Below, piece after piece: positions 44,497 through 56,414 of a stretch of DNA of 64,000 nt. The stretch is from Coix lacryma-jobi var. lacryma-jobi. Lineage: Eukaryota; Streptophyta; Magnoliopsida; Poales; Poaceae. Numbering within the stretch: position 1 is the stretch's first letter; each line of letters begins with the position of its first letter. The stretch lies in assembly GCA_009763385.1 (NCBI GenBank), contig CM019824.1:32742446-32806445 (forward strand), read 5' to 3'. Position numbers and translations under genes: made by a program. The notes below the pieces were generated by a model that was not told the DNA's origin, searched no databases, and saw nothing but the letters and a program-made list of their open reading frames with translations.

Positions 44497-45780
44497 TGCA
44501 TTAATAAGAAATATTCCTAAGTCATTCTAATTACAAGTCATAGCATACATTGATTAGTGTAAACATATTTGGCAATCATTGGCTAGGTCATATCATATTT
44601 ATAATCAAGAGACAACTCCATAGTAAAGGTGCCAAACAGAGTAACCCCTAAACCATGAGTTAACTGAGCCATACTGAACACTCCATTCAGGAGGTGGAAT
44701 ACAAAGGACTCAACAGGAGTGTCACACCCGCGATCTACCACTCTATCCGGAATGTAGGAAGCATTCACAGATAAATAGTGTATAGGCACCACGCCTACAC
44801 AGTATCTATCACCCACCTAATGATCATTAAGATGAGCGCTATACGGACATGAGTATAAATATAATGGTGATCTACCTATGCCAAATATATAATCAAAGCA
44901 CACTATAAGCAATATAATTAAGAATATATTTATTGATGTCTTAGTCATATCAATTGTATTGCTATCTAGAACATAGGGATGAATAATAAGATGAACTAGA
45001 TCATCAAGAAGAACTATAGTATGAACTAGAACTGATTATGAACTAGAAGATAAATAATGATGAACAATGATGAACTAGAGCAATTATGAACTAGAAACAT
45101 AATTAGATTCATAATGTTAATACAAGAGAGAAGATCTTGGGTTTACTGAGCCTTCTCGTGACTAGATCTGGAATCCAAGCGAAGCTTGCCTCCTCTAATC
45201 CTATTCTATCTAACTATTCTAGGTGGATGTAGTCCTAGGGTTTCTGAATGATCTCCTTCTCTGGTGATGTCCTGATCCGATTGCTTCTGATCAATCTGAT
45301 GATGTGATGCCCTAGAGAGGGGGGGGGGGGGTCTGGGGCTGCTTATATAGCCCTGGGCAAGGAACCGTGGCTGTTGGATCAAACCGACCTTAGGTACGGC
45401 TGAGATGCATCCTCGTAGGCGGTGGAGGAAGGTTCCAGAAGGCGGAGGCCAGCGGGGCCAGGGGCCCACCGACCGGTCATAGGGTGGGACCGGTCGGTCC
45501 CACCTTGCGGCCTCTCGGGGTGCCCGGCCTCCTGGTGTCCTCTGGTGTCCTCTAGGTCCTTCTAGAATAATCCTGATGCGTCGGTTCGGCTATCACCCAT
45601 CGGGTTCCTTCCAGGAGAAGTAATCTGTGTTGGTTTCCTGGTTTAGTCCCTGCAGAATCACAATTCACCAAAACTCGTGGAATATTGTCAATTAAAACCC
45701 TAAACCTTTAATGGTGATTGGATTAATGTCCTTTTCATATTTATTTATCCTTTAATTTTGATAGATAACCAGTGTCAACA
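44452..45780 (-). repeat. Athila 3' LTR, distal end missing
   Basis: On the minus strand it begins TGTTGACACTGG at 45780. 44452-45098 aligns with 50889-51553. A minus-strand TATATAAGC lies at 45342-45350, near a G11 run on the plus strand (45321-45331). Confidence 0.9.
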
Positions 45781-47666
45781 ACTCCTCCAAACTTACCTTT
45801 TGCTAGTCCCTTAGCAAATAGTCAGGAATTGCTACTATGCTTTCACACCTCAAAGGTACATATGTCCAAACAAAAATCTTCCTTTGGATTAGAGTTAACT
45901 ATTCTGACTTACTCATATTACCTTTAACTATGGAGCTTTTGCCTTCACCTGTGTCTTAAGCAATTGAAAGAGAAAACAATCAAGTTAAGCACTGTATCTC
46001 TAACTCTTTGATCAACCTTCATTCTGGAGTTTTTATATATTTTCAAAATAAAATTCAGAGATTTTACTGTATGACACTCTTAAATCGCTATTTTATATTT
46101 TTATGATTCCTCACTGATGCATTTTCCTTCTTTTTTATGAATATATATCTGGAGCTTTTTAAGAAGTTAATAGCATATCTTACCAAGTCAAAGTTCAAAG
46201 TTAGGGAGAAAGATGTCATACTCATAGATCAAGAACTTAGAACCTTTGAAATTTGTCATCTCTTGTTGGCATATTGTAATTAGAGGGACCATGGGCTATC
46301 ATTCTTTTTTCTCTTTCATATTTTTATCATAATTCTTTTTCTTTTGAGGTAGTCGGACACTTGTCCCTTTATATTTCCTCCTTTTATACTTTTGCATAGT
46401 CCCATGCCTCTAACACAATACTACTTCGGAAGAGTGAATCTTTTAATAAAACGTTCTTGATTTCTAGAGCATGATAAATTTCTCAACCAGAACTAAAAAC
46501 TTAGAACAGAGCAAGTAGCCTCATCTTAAGATCATATTAATGGCTCTGGGTAGGAATTCATGTTGTGTCATAAGGATCTCATCATCATGTGCTTTTAATC
46601 TTTTCAAAGTGTAAATCTCCAGAACTCTAGTATCTCTAGGAATTAGATAAACAACAGCTCAAACCTTTTTATATCATATCCCACAATTATCTAGACTTTT
46701 GATCAAGCATTTGCAATCCACAGGTTTCAGGTTCAGAGTTTATTCAGAACAGCTTTGTCTAAAACTCAAGAAAATTTAAGGTTGAACACTAGGTACTTAA
46801 AAGGAATTACAGTAGAGCAATTGTTCATCATTTTCATTATGAGCAACATTAAGTTTATATCCACCTAGACATTTATTCATTATATAATATCTTTATTTGG
46901 TTTTGCAATAGTTATTCATCTTTTTAGGGGTTTTTTATGTTTATTGACCTGATCTAGCTAAACCGAACTAATAATAAAAATAACCGAAGTACGATACTTA
47001 TCGTGATAACTGAGGGTGCCTTCCCCCAAGCTAAATCTTGACGTGGTCTTTTCCCCAGAAGATGAGTAGACCGTTAGCGGTTTCTTGAGTCCTCTTCTTC
47101 TCTTCCTGCTGAATTCAAACATAGACAACACAACTAGTGGAACTTGATTAAGCGTTAGTGATAAATATTCCTCCCATTTGTCTAGTTGTCTTAAAGCTCT
47201 TAAGATCATTTATGTTCTTTCTTTCCACTAAGCAGAGTTTCAGCAGTGTCTCTTTTTGGATTTTTGTTTTTATGGATGAATGCAATGCAGAAGTAAATAT
47301 GCAAATATATTTTTATGCCTCCACAAAAAATATAATACTCTCATGGGGCTTAGAGTTTTTCATATTTTTATTTTGTATTCTAATCCAGATGTAATTGCTA
47401 AGAAGTAAATATGATACTAATAGTAAAATGATTATGCTATATCTACTAATTATGTAATGATGAATTTAATGCTAATGAATATGGATAACTACCGAGTTAC
47501 CTTTCGGCGAGGATTCGATGTTTATAGTCTATCGAACAAGACTCCTTGTACGCTCCTCATTCTTCCTTGGGTGCATTAGCAGATCCTGAGGAGGACCTCG
47601 ATGATTGCACGTCAGTAGAACTCTCTTTCTTCTTCCATACTTGCTTGACTGGTGGACTTGTCTCCT
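45781..47666. other. Non-coding internal region of the Athila element
   Basis: AT-rich DNA where pol would be expected. No frame or domain is supported on either strand. Confidence 0.6.
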
Positions 47667-50221
47667 TTACTTCAATTCATCGTCCTTCATTTCCTTTAAT
47701 GGGATGTCTTCACTCCTGGTGACTTCTCCTTCATAGTCAGCCCATCCATTCTTGATTGATCGGTTCTTGTTGCGTTGGGATATGCGGTGCCTCCTTCTTG
47801 AGTGGTTCTTCTTTTCCTGATCATTAGTGGCATAGCTATTAAAGTAATAGCGTACCTTCTCCCTTGGGAACTGGAAGTGGATCTCTCCAGATCTCATGTA
47901 GATGATGGCACCAGTGGTGTTGAGGAAGGGTCTTCCTAGGACGATGTGGATATTGTCTTCTCTTCCCATGTCTAGTACCATGAAGTCAGTGGGAACGTAG
48001 TAGTCTTCAATTTGGATCATCACGTCCTTTACTACTGCCTCCGGGAATTGATATGTTTGGTCTGCCAGCTGTAGCTGCACATATGTCTGATACATAGGTC
48101 TATTTTTATATAAGTACTCATACGTTACCTTAGACATTATGTTAACACTTGAACCGATGTCGTAGAACGTCTCGTGGAATGTACTTCCCTCGATCTTGCA
48201 ATCGATGGTGGGTACGCCTGGGTTGTCTCTCTTAGCGAGGTATGGTGATGGAAGAAGGTGGTCACTCTCTGTTTGGACAGAGTTGACCATCCACACTGTG
48301 TCTTGATGCGGTTGTGTAGCCTTGTTCTTCCTCCTTCTGTTCCTATTCTTCTTCTTCGATGATATAGCATTTGCATCCTTGTAAGACTTCTGATGGTGGA
48401 CTCGAGCAGTGAGTGTGTGTCTCTTGAAGCTGAATCTTTCTTTGTTGCCTGTGATTGTGAAACAGATCTTGGCGCTATCCGCGTAGATGATGGCTTTGGT
48501 TGAGCTTAGGAACGGGCGCCCAAGAATGATGGGTGCTCTATCGTCTCCACCTGTTTCAACGATCACAAAGTCTACACACACATACAAGTGTCCCACTCGA
48601 ATACAGACATCTTCTAGAATTCCCAATGGGTAGCACAGTGTCTGATCTGCAAGCTGCAAACACATATTTGTATATAATAGAGGTGCACCATGAATTTGTT
48701 TGTAAATTACCCTTGGCATAATGTTGACGCTTGCTCCAAGGTCGCAGACTGCTTCTTCAAAACTGTCAGGTCCGATGTGGATTTTAATGACAGGTCTTCT
48801 TGGATCTCCTTTCTTCGGGGCAATGGAGTCATCCTTCCACTCCCTCGATGGTCTAGCTGTGAGCTGCCCTGCATTATAAATATCTACAAGATTTGCAGTC
48901 TCTAGCTCTTCCGGACTTCCAGGAATCTTACCTTTTTCAGCCATAGGGACTGAAGCTGCTAGCTGAGATAACTGAGATTCTATCAATTTATTAAAGCTAT
49001 GTTGATTCTTTATGGCAGAAGTAAAGCTATTCATTCTAGTATTAATGTTTTCAAGCAGTTTATCATTGGAAGTTATCTTCTTAGACATATTATCAATGAT
49101 CTTGTTTTGATTAGATATTATCTCTCTCAAAGGTGGTTGGTTGAATGTATTACCTTGGTAGTTACCTGAGTAATTAGGCCTTGATTGTTGGTTCCATCCT
49201 TGAGCTTGTTGAGGTCGATAGTTGGTGTTGTTGTTGATGTACTTCACATCCTCTTGAATCTCAGGGCAGTTGCTCCCTGAATGACCAGAGCCTCCACACT
49301 CTTCACATGTCATGCGAGATTCATAGATGTGCATGATGTCTTCTTTCTTGGGAGTTTGTTCATCGAACTTCTTCATGAGTAGGTCAAGTTTTGCAGACAA
49401 TATGTCTACTTCCTTTAGTTGATGTATTCCTCCCCTCTTGCGTGGTTGAGAGCGTTCCTCATTCCATCCTTGGTTAGAGGCCATCTTCTCAAAGAGTGTA
49501 GTATCATTGTTGATAGTGAGTGACAAGAATGATCCTCTAGCAGCAGCATCCACATTCTCACGGGTGCTTGAAGTGAGCCCGTGGTAGAAGGTCTGCATGA
49601 GTAGCCAATTCTCCATCCCATGGTGAGGGCATTCTGATATGTAATCTTGAAAGCGTTCCCAAGCCTCTGGGATTGATTCGTCGTATTGTTGCTGGAAAGT
49701 TAAAATCTTGGCACGGAGGGCATTCGTCTTGCCCACTGGAAAGAACTTTGCTAGGAAGGCAGTTGAACAGATCGCCCATGAGGTGTTTTGGCGTAGAACC
49801 ATTGTTTTGCTTTTCCCAAAAGTGAGAATGGGAACAAGCGGAGTAGAATGGCGTCTCTTTTGACTCCCTTGATGGTGAAAGTGCTACAGATCTCCAAAAA
49901 GTGTTGGAGATGAGCGCTTGCGTCTTCATGTGCCTTCCCACAAAACTGGTTAGCTTGCACCATGTTGAGCAAAGCTGGCTTGAGTTCAAATCCGTTGTCT
50001 CCCACATTGACTGTTGGTCCAGTCCTGATGTTGGCAGTGGTTGGTGCAGAGAACTCACGGAGTGTCTTGTCAGCCATGGTGTTCAATACTGGTGTTAAGC
50101 TTCTTCTTATCTGGTTAACTTCTGGAAGTGGTGGTGAGGGTCTCTTGAGTCTGCGTCTTGTCTTCTTCAGTAAAGCTTCGAGATCCTCAACGTAGTTATT
50201 CGGAAGTTGGAAACCAGTCAT
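47667..50221 (-). pseudogene. Athila gag-pro with two tandem protease-like domains and one frameshift
   Basis: The N-terminal part (50221 to about 49790) includes MADKTLREFSAPTTANIRTG and the capsid block LRLFPFSLLGKAKQWFY. The frame then changes by one base at a run of four A (minus strand, 49786-49789) and continues to 47667 for 711 residues, with FLAKFFPVGKTNALR, a CCHC knuckle CEECGGSGHSGSNC and an Asn/Gln-rich linker. Two retropepsin-like domains follow. The first has CDLGASVNIM (about 48720-48750) and IILGRPFLSSTKAIIY. The second has YDIGSSVNIM (about 48137-48166) and IVLGRPFLNTTGAIIY. The duplicated blocks both keep LQLADQT. It ends in a basic tail without RT. The frameshift is either a deletion or a recoding site. 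Confidence 0.85.
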
Positions 50222-50429
50222 ACATCACACCCTGCATAAGATAAAAGATAAACAAAGCCAGAGTAAGTCTGTTTGAGTAGAGATAAACAATCAGTGCATT
50301 ATCACATGTGTGTAAGTTAAATGATATGTTCTAGCTACCGTTTTAATGCTGCTAATGCAATGTCCTAACAGTGTTCATAATGATTTTAATGAATAACCCT
50401 AGGTACCATCCCTAATTGAATTGATGTGT

Positions 50430-50447
50430 TCCCCGGCAACGGCGCCA
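50430..50447 (-). other. Athila-type primer-binding site (tRNA-Asp class)
   Basis: The minus strand reads TGGCGCCGTTGCCGGGGA, the characteristic primer site of Athila elements, eight bases inside the 5' LTR that starts at 50456. Confidence 0.9.
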
Positions 50448-50455
50448 GAAATGCT

Positions 50456-51553
50456 TGTTGACACTCCTTAATGGAATCACCCTAAGAATGAACCTAATAA
50501 GCAATAACCTAGTGAAGGCACTAAGAAGTGTACGGGACACTACTAGCATCACTTAACGTCAAGTTGTCATCTCCAACATGAAGCTAGCAATGTGATTATA
50601 TCAGAGTATTGGATCTAAAGATAAATATTTACCCGCAAGCGCACAGATAAATACACCCGTTGTAGAAGCATTTCACCCAAGCTAGTCTTAGGTATCGTTA
50701 TTTATATTTAGCCTAGAGACTAATCAATTCAAAGTATGATGGTACTACACTAGTGAGGACTTAACAACAATTAATGTGGCACACACTTATGATAAAGACT
50801 GATAACACATTCATTACTCTAAACAGGGATCAAATAGTAGAAGTAATGATAATGATAATGATAAATGGTGACAGAGAGCAGATCAATCAAAGATAATCCT
50901 AGAACATTACTACCTAGCAAGTGATGATTAGAACATGCATTAATAAGAAATATTCCTAAGTCATTCTAATTACAAGTCATAGCATACATTGATTAGTGCA
51001 AACATATTTGGCAATCATTGGCTAGGTCATATCATATTTATAATCAAGAGGCAACTCCATAGTAAAGGTGCCAAACAGAGTAACCCCTAAACCATGAGTT
51101 AACTGAGCCATACTGAACACTCCATTCGGGAGGTGGAATACAAAGGACTCAACATGAGTGTCACACCCGCGATCTACCACTCTATCCGGAATGTAGGAAG
51201 CATTCGCAGATAAATACTGTATAGGCACCACGCCTACACAGTATCTATCACCCACCCAATGATCATCAAGATGAACACTATACAAACATGAGTATAAACA
51301 TAATGGTGATCTACCTATGCCAAATATGTAATCAAAGCACACTATAAGCAATATAATTAAGAATATATTTATTGATGTCTTAGTCATATCAATTGTATTG
51401 CTATCTAGAACACAGGGATGAACAATAAGATGAACTAGATCATCGAGAAGAACTATAGTACAAACTAGAACATGAACTAGAACTGGATTATGAACTAGAA
51501 GATAAATAATGATGAACAATGATGAACTAGAAGAGCAATTATGAACTAGAAAC
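50456..51553 (-). repeat. Athila 5' LTR, interrupted
   Basis: The LTR starts TGTTGACACTCC on the plus strand next to the primer site. It matches the left LTR from 50889 onward and stops at GAACTAGAAAC (51553), where a different LTR begins. The corresponding continuation in the left LTR (from 45099) is absent here and should lie beyond the window. Confidence 0.88.
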
Positions 51554-51865
51554 TGTTGACACCGGATTTTCGCACATGTAAGGATATGACGGGTCGGCAC
51601 AGCCAGCAGAGAAAAGAAGGATTCGGCAAGCATTCGGACGAATATTTGGTCCTTAGGGCTTTCGGTGAGCAGCTGCGCGGTCGGCTATTTCGTGAAGCAA
51701 TGACCTCATTCGGGAGATGGATGATGCAGGTGAAGCTGGTTTGCGCAAGAAGACACGTGACAATGGAAGGTGCCGAAAGGTTTAGGAATGTGATTTATAT
51801 CTTTTCTTATTTTTAGAGTCGTAATCGTCTAGGACTCGTGTTTCGTCCAGGGTATAAATAATAGC
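51554..51865 (+). mobile_element. Start of a Tat-type LTR inserted in the Athila LTR
   Basis: TGTTGACACCGGATTTTCGC onward is a diverged relative (roughly three quarters identical by eye) of the Gypsy LTRs at 19215, 21235 and 27757, in the opposite orientation. It runs through the TATAAATAATAG box and is cut at 51865 by the Tekay element. GAAAC (51549-51553) is the presumed target site. Confidence 0.85.
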
Positions 51866-54800
51866 TGTAACACCTCTGGTGTTTAACTGTAATTAACTTG
51901 ACATATCATCATTATCATCATTAAGCATCTTGATCATGATTTCATGTGTATGCATTTTGCTAAGTGTATCATTTTATGTGAATTACCTCTATTGCAAAAA
52001 TCCTAATTAGCCCACTTCTCTCTACTAGGGCAAAATGGTAATTTCATCTCTGTGATTAGTTTTGTGTAATTTTTGTTCCTTTGGTGTCTTGAAGTTTTGT
52101 TGTGTTGGCCAAAGTTCAAAAATCAGAATTTGATTTCAAATCCCTTTTGCAAAACCCTAATTTCCAAATCCTGGATTTTATCCCTCTGGTGTAATTTAAA
52201 AATTATTCAAAATTTGGGGTTGGTCCAAAAAGCAAAGTTGTAGAGCTGTCAAAGAGAAACAACTTTGGTATTTACAAATTTTCAAGTTGCAGTACAAAGT
52301 TTTGAGTTATTTCAAATTCAATCAAACCCCAACTTTTGTTCCCTTTTCAGTTTTCAAAAAGAGTTCAAAAACTAATGAGTTTCTGGAAAAGTGTATTATA
52401 GCAAAGTTGTAGGTTTTGATAAAAGGAACAGCTTTCATGTTTGAAGATTTTCTAGTTTCAGTATAAAATCCAAAGTAATTTTGAATTGATTCAAATTTCA
52501 AAAGTGTCCCCTTTTTCTGTTTTTGAATTTTGTTCAAAAACTGTTTGGAATTTGAAAATGTTCTTTTTGACAAAGTTGTAGATCTCATTTTTCTGAACAA
52601 CTTTGGTATTGGGAGTTTTTGTCGCACAGTTCAAATTTTGGGAGCTTTTTGCAAAAGTCAGAAACTAGCCAAAAGTCAAACCCTACACCCTACACTGTTC
52701 CTCTTCTTCATAGCGACAGAGGGGGGGCCCGGCCATGGCGCCCGCGCCGCGCCTGCCGCACGCCCGGCTGCTCCCCACGCGCCACCAACCTGCCGCCGCT
52801 GTCGCCCTGTTCCCTCCGCGCCCGCGCGCGAGCGCTGGCCCTCGCTCCCGTCCCCTACAGTCCTCTCCGCGCCGCCGCCGCGTGGCCATCGTCGGCCGAG
52901 CTTGCGCCCGAGCCCCGGCTGCACGCCCACGTATCCGCCAGAGCGCAATCGAGTGCGCACGCCTCCGCAAACCTCATCCACACCACCCCGAGGTCTCTAC
53001 CGGCCCTGGCCGCGGCTATATAAGCCCGCCGGAGCTCCGACCTCCGCACTCATCTCCGCCTCCGTCGCCAGCACAGTCCAGTGCCTCCGCCGCTCCACCA
53101 CCTAGCTCAAAAGCTCCGCCGTGTTCTTGTGCTGCTTCACCACCCTCCAATTTTACCTCTACCGCCTCCAATCGCCCGGCGTAACCTCGCCGTTCCCATC
53201 TCCGGCAGAAACCCGGCGAGCTCGGGTTCGTGAAATTCGTCGCCTCCGGCCTCGACCATCCCTCACCGACCCCCGTGTCGTGTTCCTTGGTCCCGTGCGA
53301 CTCTGACCAGACCCTTGCGGTCTCGTGTGTTGCGCAGGGTCGCCGGAGCGCCGCTCGCCGCTCGCCGCCAAAGGAGCTCCACCGAACCACCGTCCCTCGA
53401 GCCTCACCCTCGAGCGCGTGCCGAGCCTCACCCTCGAGCGCGTGTCGAGCCTCACCCTCGAGCCCTGTCTCCGACCCGTGGTAAGCACCCGAGGCCTCGG
53501 CCTCTGCTTCCACTCCGTCTCGCCCGAGCCCGAGCCTCGGCGGACAGACCCTCACCACTTCGCTCGAGCCAGGCCTCGAGAGAACCTGTGCACCCTCCGC
53601 CTCGTCGAGCCAGGCCTCGGACGAAACGTTTGGTTTCCGTCTCGCCCGAGCCTACCAGCCAGGCCTCGGTCGGCCGAGAGTTCCGCGATTCGCCCGAGCC
53701 CCGTTCCGACTCGAGCACAGTGCTCTTTTCCTTTTAAAAATGGGAACAGTTCTGATATTTCATCTTTTTGTATGATTTTCTGTGTTGATCCAAAAATTCT
53801 GAAAATTTCACAGTAGACTCTTTATGCTCTGGAGTATTTTATAAAAATATAAAACTTGACTTTTCTGCAAAGATTTAAAAATGTAAAATTCCCCTTTTAA
53901 TTGAAAAATGAAGGTTTTGGTATTTTTGGAGAGTGATCTATAACTCCAAAAATCTGGAGATAAATTTCTATGTGCTAGTTATGCCTTTCTGAGTCTCTGG
54001 TAAAATTTTGAAGTCTTTTGGAGCAAGTTGATTTTTGAGCTTTATTTTAATTAAGGAATAGTGCCTTTTGTTAATTAAATGTCTAGATTTAATTGAGCAC
54101 CTTAATGACCTCCAAAAATTATGAAATTTGTTTTGCCATATACTTGTACTCTAATGAACTTGTGTGATTAATTTGGTAATTTTTGGAGCACCTTCATAAA
54201 ATGACCTTTTTAAATAATTAAGAAAAATAGAAAGAAATGATTAGGGTTAGTGTGAATGCCCTGTGAAGTGACTTTTGGGATTGCGTGATGTTCATAGACC
54301 CCTACCCTTTGGTCTATGATGTTTGTGATGCTTAGGATAGTTATGATAAAGTCTAGTTTAATCAATTTTGCTTAAGGAAGAAATGGTTACTTTTATGCTC
54401 AACCTAGATTTCGTTTATGCCTTGCCTAAGAGTAATCTTGAATCAGTGGTATTGTCTTGCACCATAAGTCCATATCATCATTCTCATGAGCATTCATCAT
54501 TGCATCCGTATAGTTGACGAAGAAGGCCCTGAAGTCGAGGTAGCCGCCGAAGGATCCGTCCCCAAGGCAACCCCGAGCTCCGACGCTTATACCTACCCCG
54601 AGTCTACTCTTTTTGCCATCCAAGGCAAGCCCCGGTGCATTTAACCCTTCCATTTATAAAATGTTTTCCTTAAATGCTTTTGAGTTAAATTACTGCATTA
54701 GGTTATAGGAGTTGTGTGATGACCTATTGCCTCCTGCATTATTTACCTCCACCAAAGGATCCACCCGCCTTGTTTTAAAAAAACTATTTGCAAAATGCTT

Positions 54801-56096
54801 AGTGATGCTATATAATAGATTTGCAAAAATGCCAATTTCAAAAGTGTGATCACTTAAGAATCTTTATGGGATTTTGGCTTTACTCCCACTATTGGCTAAG
54901 TATCTGATCCGTACTTAGTCAATGGGAAGGAGGGGTTGTCCTTGCGTACGGTGCCGTCATGTCGTAGTCCGGGACTCGACAGTTGACACCGACCGGGACG
55001 GGTTGAAAAACTGACAGGACTGTTGCGCTTGGGTGAGATATAACCAAGGCACAGTTGCTGGCTGGAAAATTAGGGACCATCCGTATGGGGGCCTGCTGGG
55101 CAGGACTTGCAACTATTCACATACTACGGAAAGCTCTGGCTCCGAGAAATCCATTATTGGACCGACAACCGCGCACTGGGAGTGGAGAGATGGCGGAAGT
55201 AGCATGTACCCACGTGGGTTAGAGTCCCGGATTGGAGTGGTGTACTGTACTTCCGGGTGGCGTAGGACCGGGCCCAATAATGGAGGAATCGTGGAAGACG
55301 AGTTGGCATATGCAAGCTTGGGTGCTACATATGCAGTGTGAATAGGGATCCTCAGCTGAGTATTCTTTATCCGGATTAACGTTGCTCCTCGGTTATGGAG
55401 ACTTGTTCCATTGACTCTCAACGGAGAGTGGTTCTCAACTAGGAATGTTTTGAAATGTAAAATGAATCATGAAGGATGAAGAATTGAGGAATACTGAATC
55501 TTTCAAAATAAAATAAGATTTACAAAAATGCTTTTCTGCAAAATACTTGATCTTGCTTAAGCCTTACCTTGACTACCCTAAGCCTTCATTCCTGAGTCTC
55601 CTCCCCTTTTCTTTAGTCGGTTAAGTCTTGTTGAGTACCTTTGTACTCAGGGTTCTTTTACCCATGTTGCAGGTATGGCAGATCCCTCAGTATGCCTTGG
55701 ACCCTGCTGTGTGACTGTGGTTCAGGAAGAGGCCGATGAGGCCGATGAGTGATTATTCACCCTCGGGCTGGGTGATGTATCTTTATCGTTTAGTTGTTGT
55801 CGTCTGTTACCCTGCCAACTCTATCTATTTGAACTTTGGTCTGTAATAACTTCACTTTAAGTTTATGTTGAACACTGGTTTGTAAAACTATTGTTATTTA
55901 AGTCTTCCGCTATTTACTCCGATGTTATTTGTCAAAATGTTCAAGAGATTGTAACTGAATTGTGAGATGATCCTGCGGACATCGGGCACTGACGTAGCCC
56001 AGTGGCGAACCCGGTCTTAATCTCTTGGCTGTACGGATCGACTGTCAGTGGTTGATAGTGATCGGTGGGCCATGGGATTAGGGCCGTTACGTCACA
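51866..56096 (+). repeat. Tekay/Del 5' LTR
   Basis: This is about 4231 bp, from TGTAACACC to GTTACGTCACA, which borders the primer site. A TATATAAG box lies at about 53017-53024 in a GC-rich section. Inside are three degenerate units around CAAAGTTGTAG...CAACTTTGG (near 52231, 52401 and 52577) and a 24-bp tandem repeat at 53402-53473. The length is typical of Del/Tekay LTRs in grasses. The 3' LTR is not in the window, so the boundaries rest on termini and primer site. Confidence 0.75.
53402..53473. repeat. 24-bp tandem repeat, three units
   Basis: CCTCACCCTCGAGCGCGTGC-type units start at 53402, 53426 and 53450. The third is partial. They lie in the GC-rich half of the Tekay LTR. Confidence 0.9.
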
Positions 56097-56099
56097 GAG

Positions 56100-56114
56100 T
56101 GGTATCGGAGCATC
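56100..56114 (+). other. Primer-binding site of the Tekay element
   Basis: TGGTATCGGAGCATC lies three bases inside the LTR end. It matches the initiator tRNA-Met primer site except for one or two positions, as is usual in Del/Tekay elements. Confidence 0.8.
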
Positions 56115-56414
56115 TCACTATGACGTCGCAATCTTTTTGCGAAAACTTCAAAATGTTTTTAACAAAAACTAAACTTGACTATTTTGAGTCCAAATTGCTT
56201 CTCTCATCTCATCTTTTCTTTGGCAACTAGTAGCAAGACAACTTGTATAAGCCCTATGTACCTTACCTTAGTAATTGCATTGCCTTGTTCCGTAGGAACG
56301 AATCATGCATCATGTCATAATCACTTAAGTTAACTTCCTCTCTAAATCGGTTGGGTTAGTATGCCTTTACCTTTTTCTTGCTAGCCTTTCTCACCTATAC
56401 CCTCTTGTCCAGAT

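Larger units (their letters stand above)
44452..51553 (-). mobile_element. Non-autonomous Athila-type Gypsy element, truncated on the left and interrupted on the right
   Basis: The element is oriented minus. The left (3') LTR, 44452-45780, has lost about 430 bp of its distal end. The right (5') LTR starts at 50456 and is cut at 51553 by a later LTR insertion. Between them are a primer site of the Athila type, a gag-pro frame and about 1.9 kb of non-coding DNA (45781-47666), with no RT or integrase. The purine-rich stretch beside the 3' LTR (45781-45801, minus strand AAAAGGTAAGTTTGGAGGAG) is the likely polypurine tract. Confidence 0.88.

Noticed and set aside
44583..44816. Repeated small frame also seen at 51022-51633
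   Set aside because: Both copies are the same part of the Athila LTR read on the minus strand; this is duplicated non-coding DNA.
52735..53816. Pro/Ala/Arg-rich frames of 130-190 residues
   Set aside because: They lie in the GC-rich half of the Tekay LTR and are low-complexity translations in all frames.
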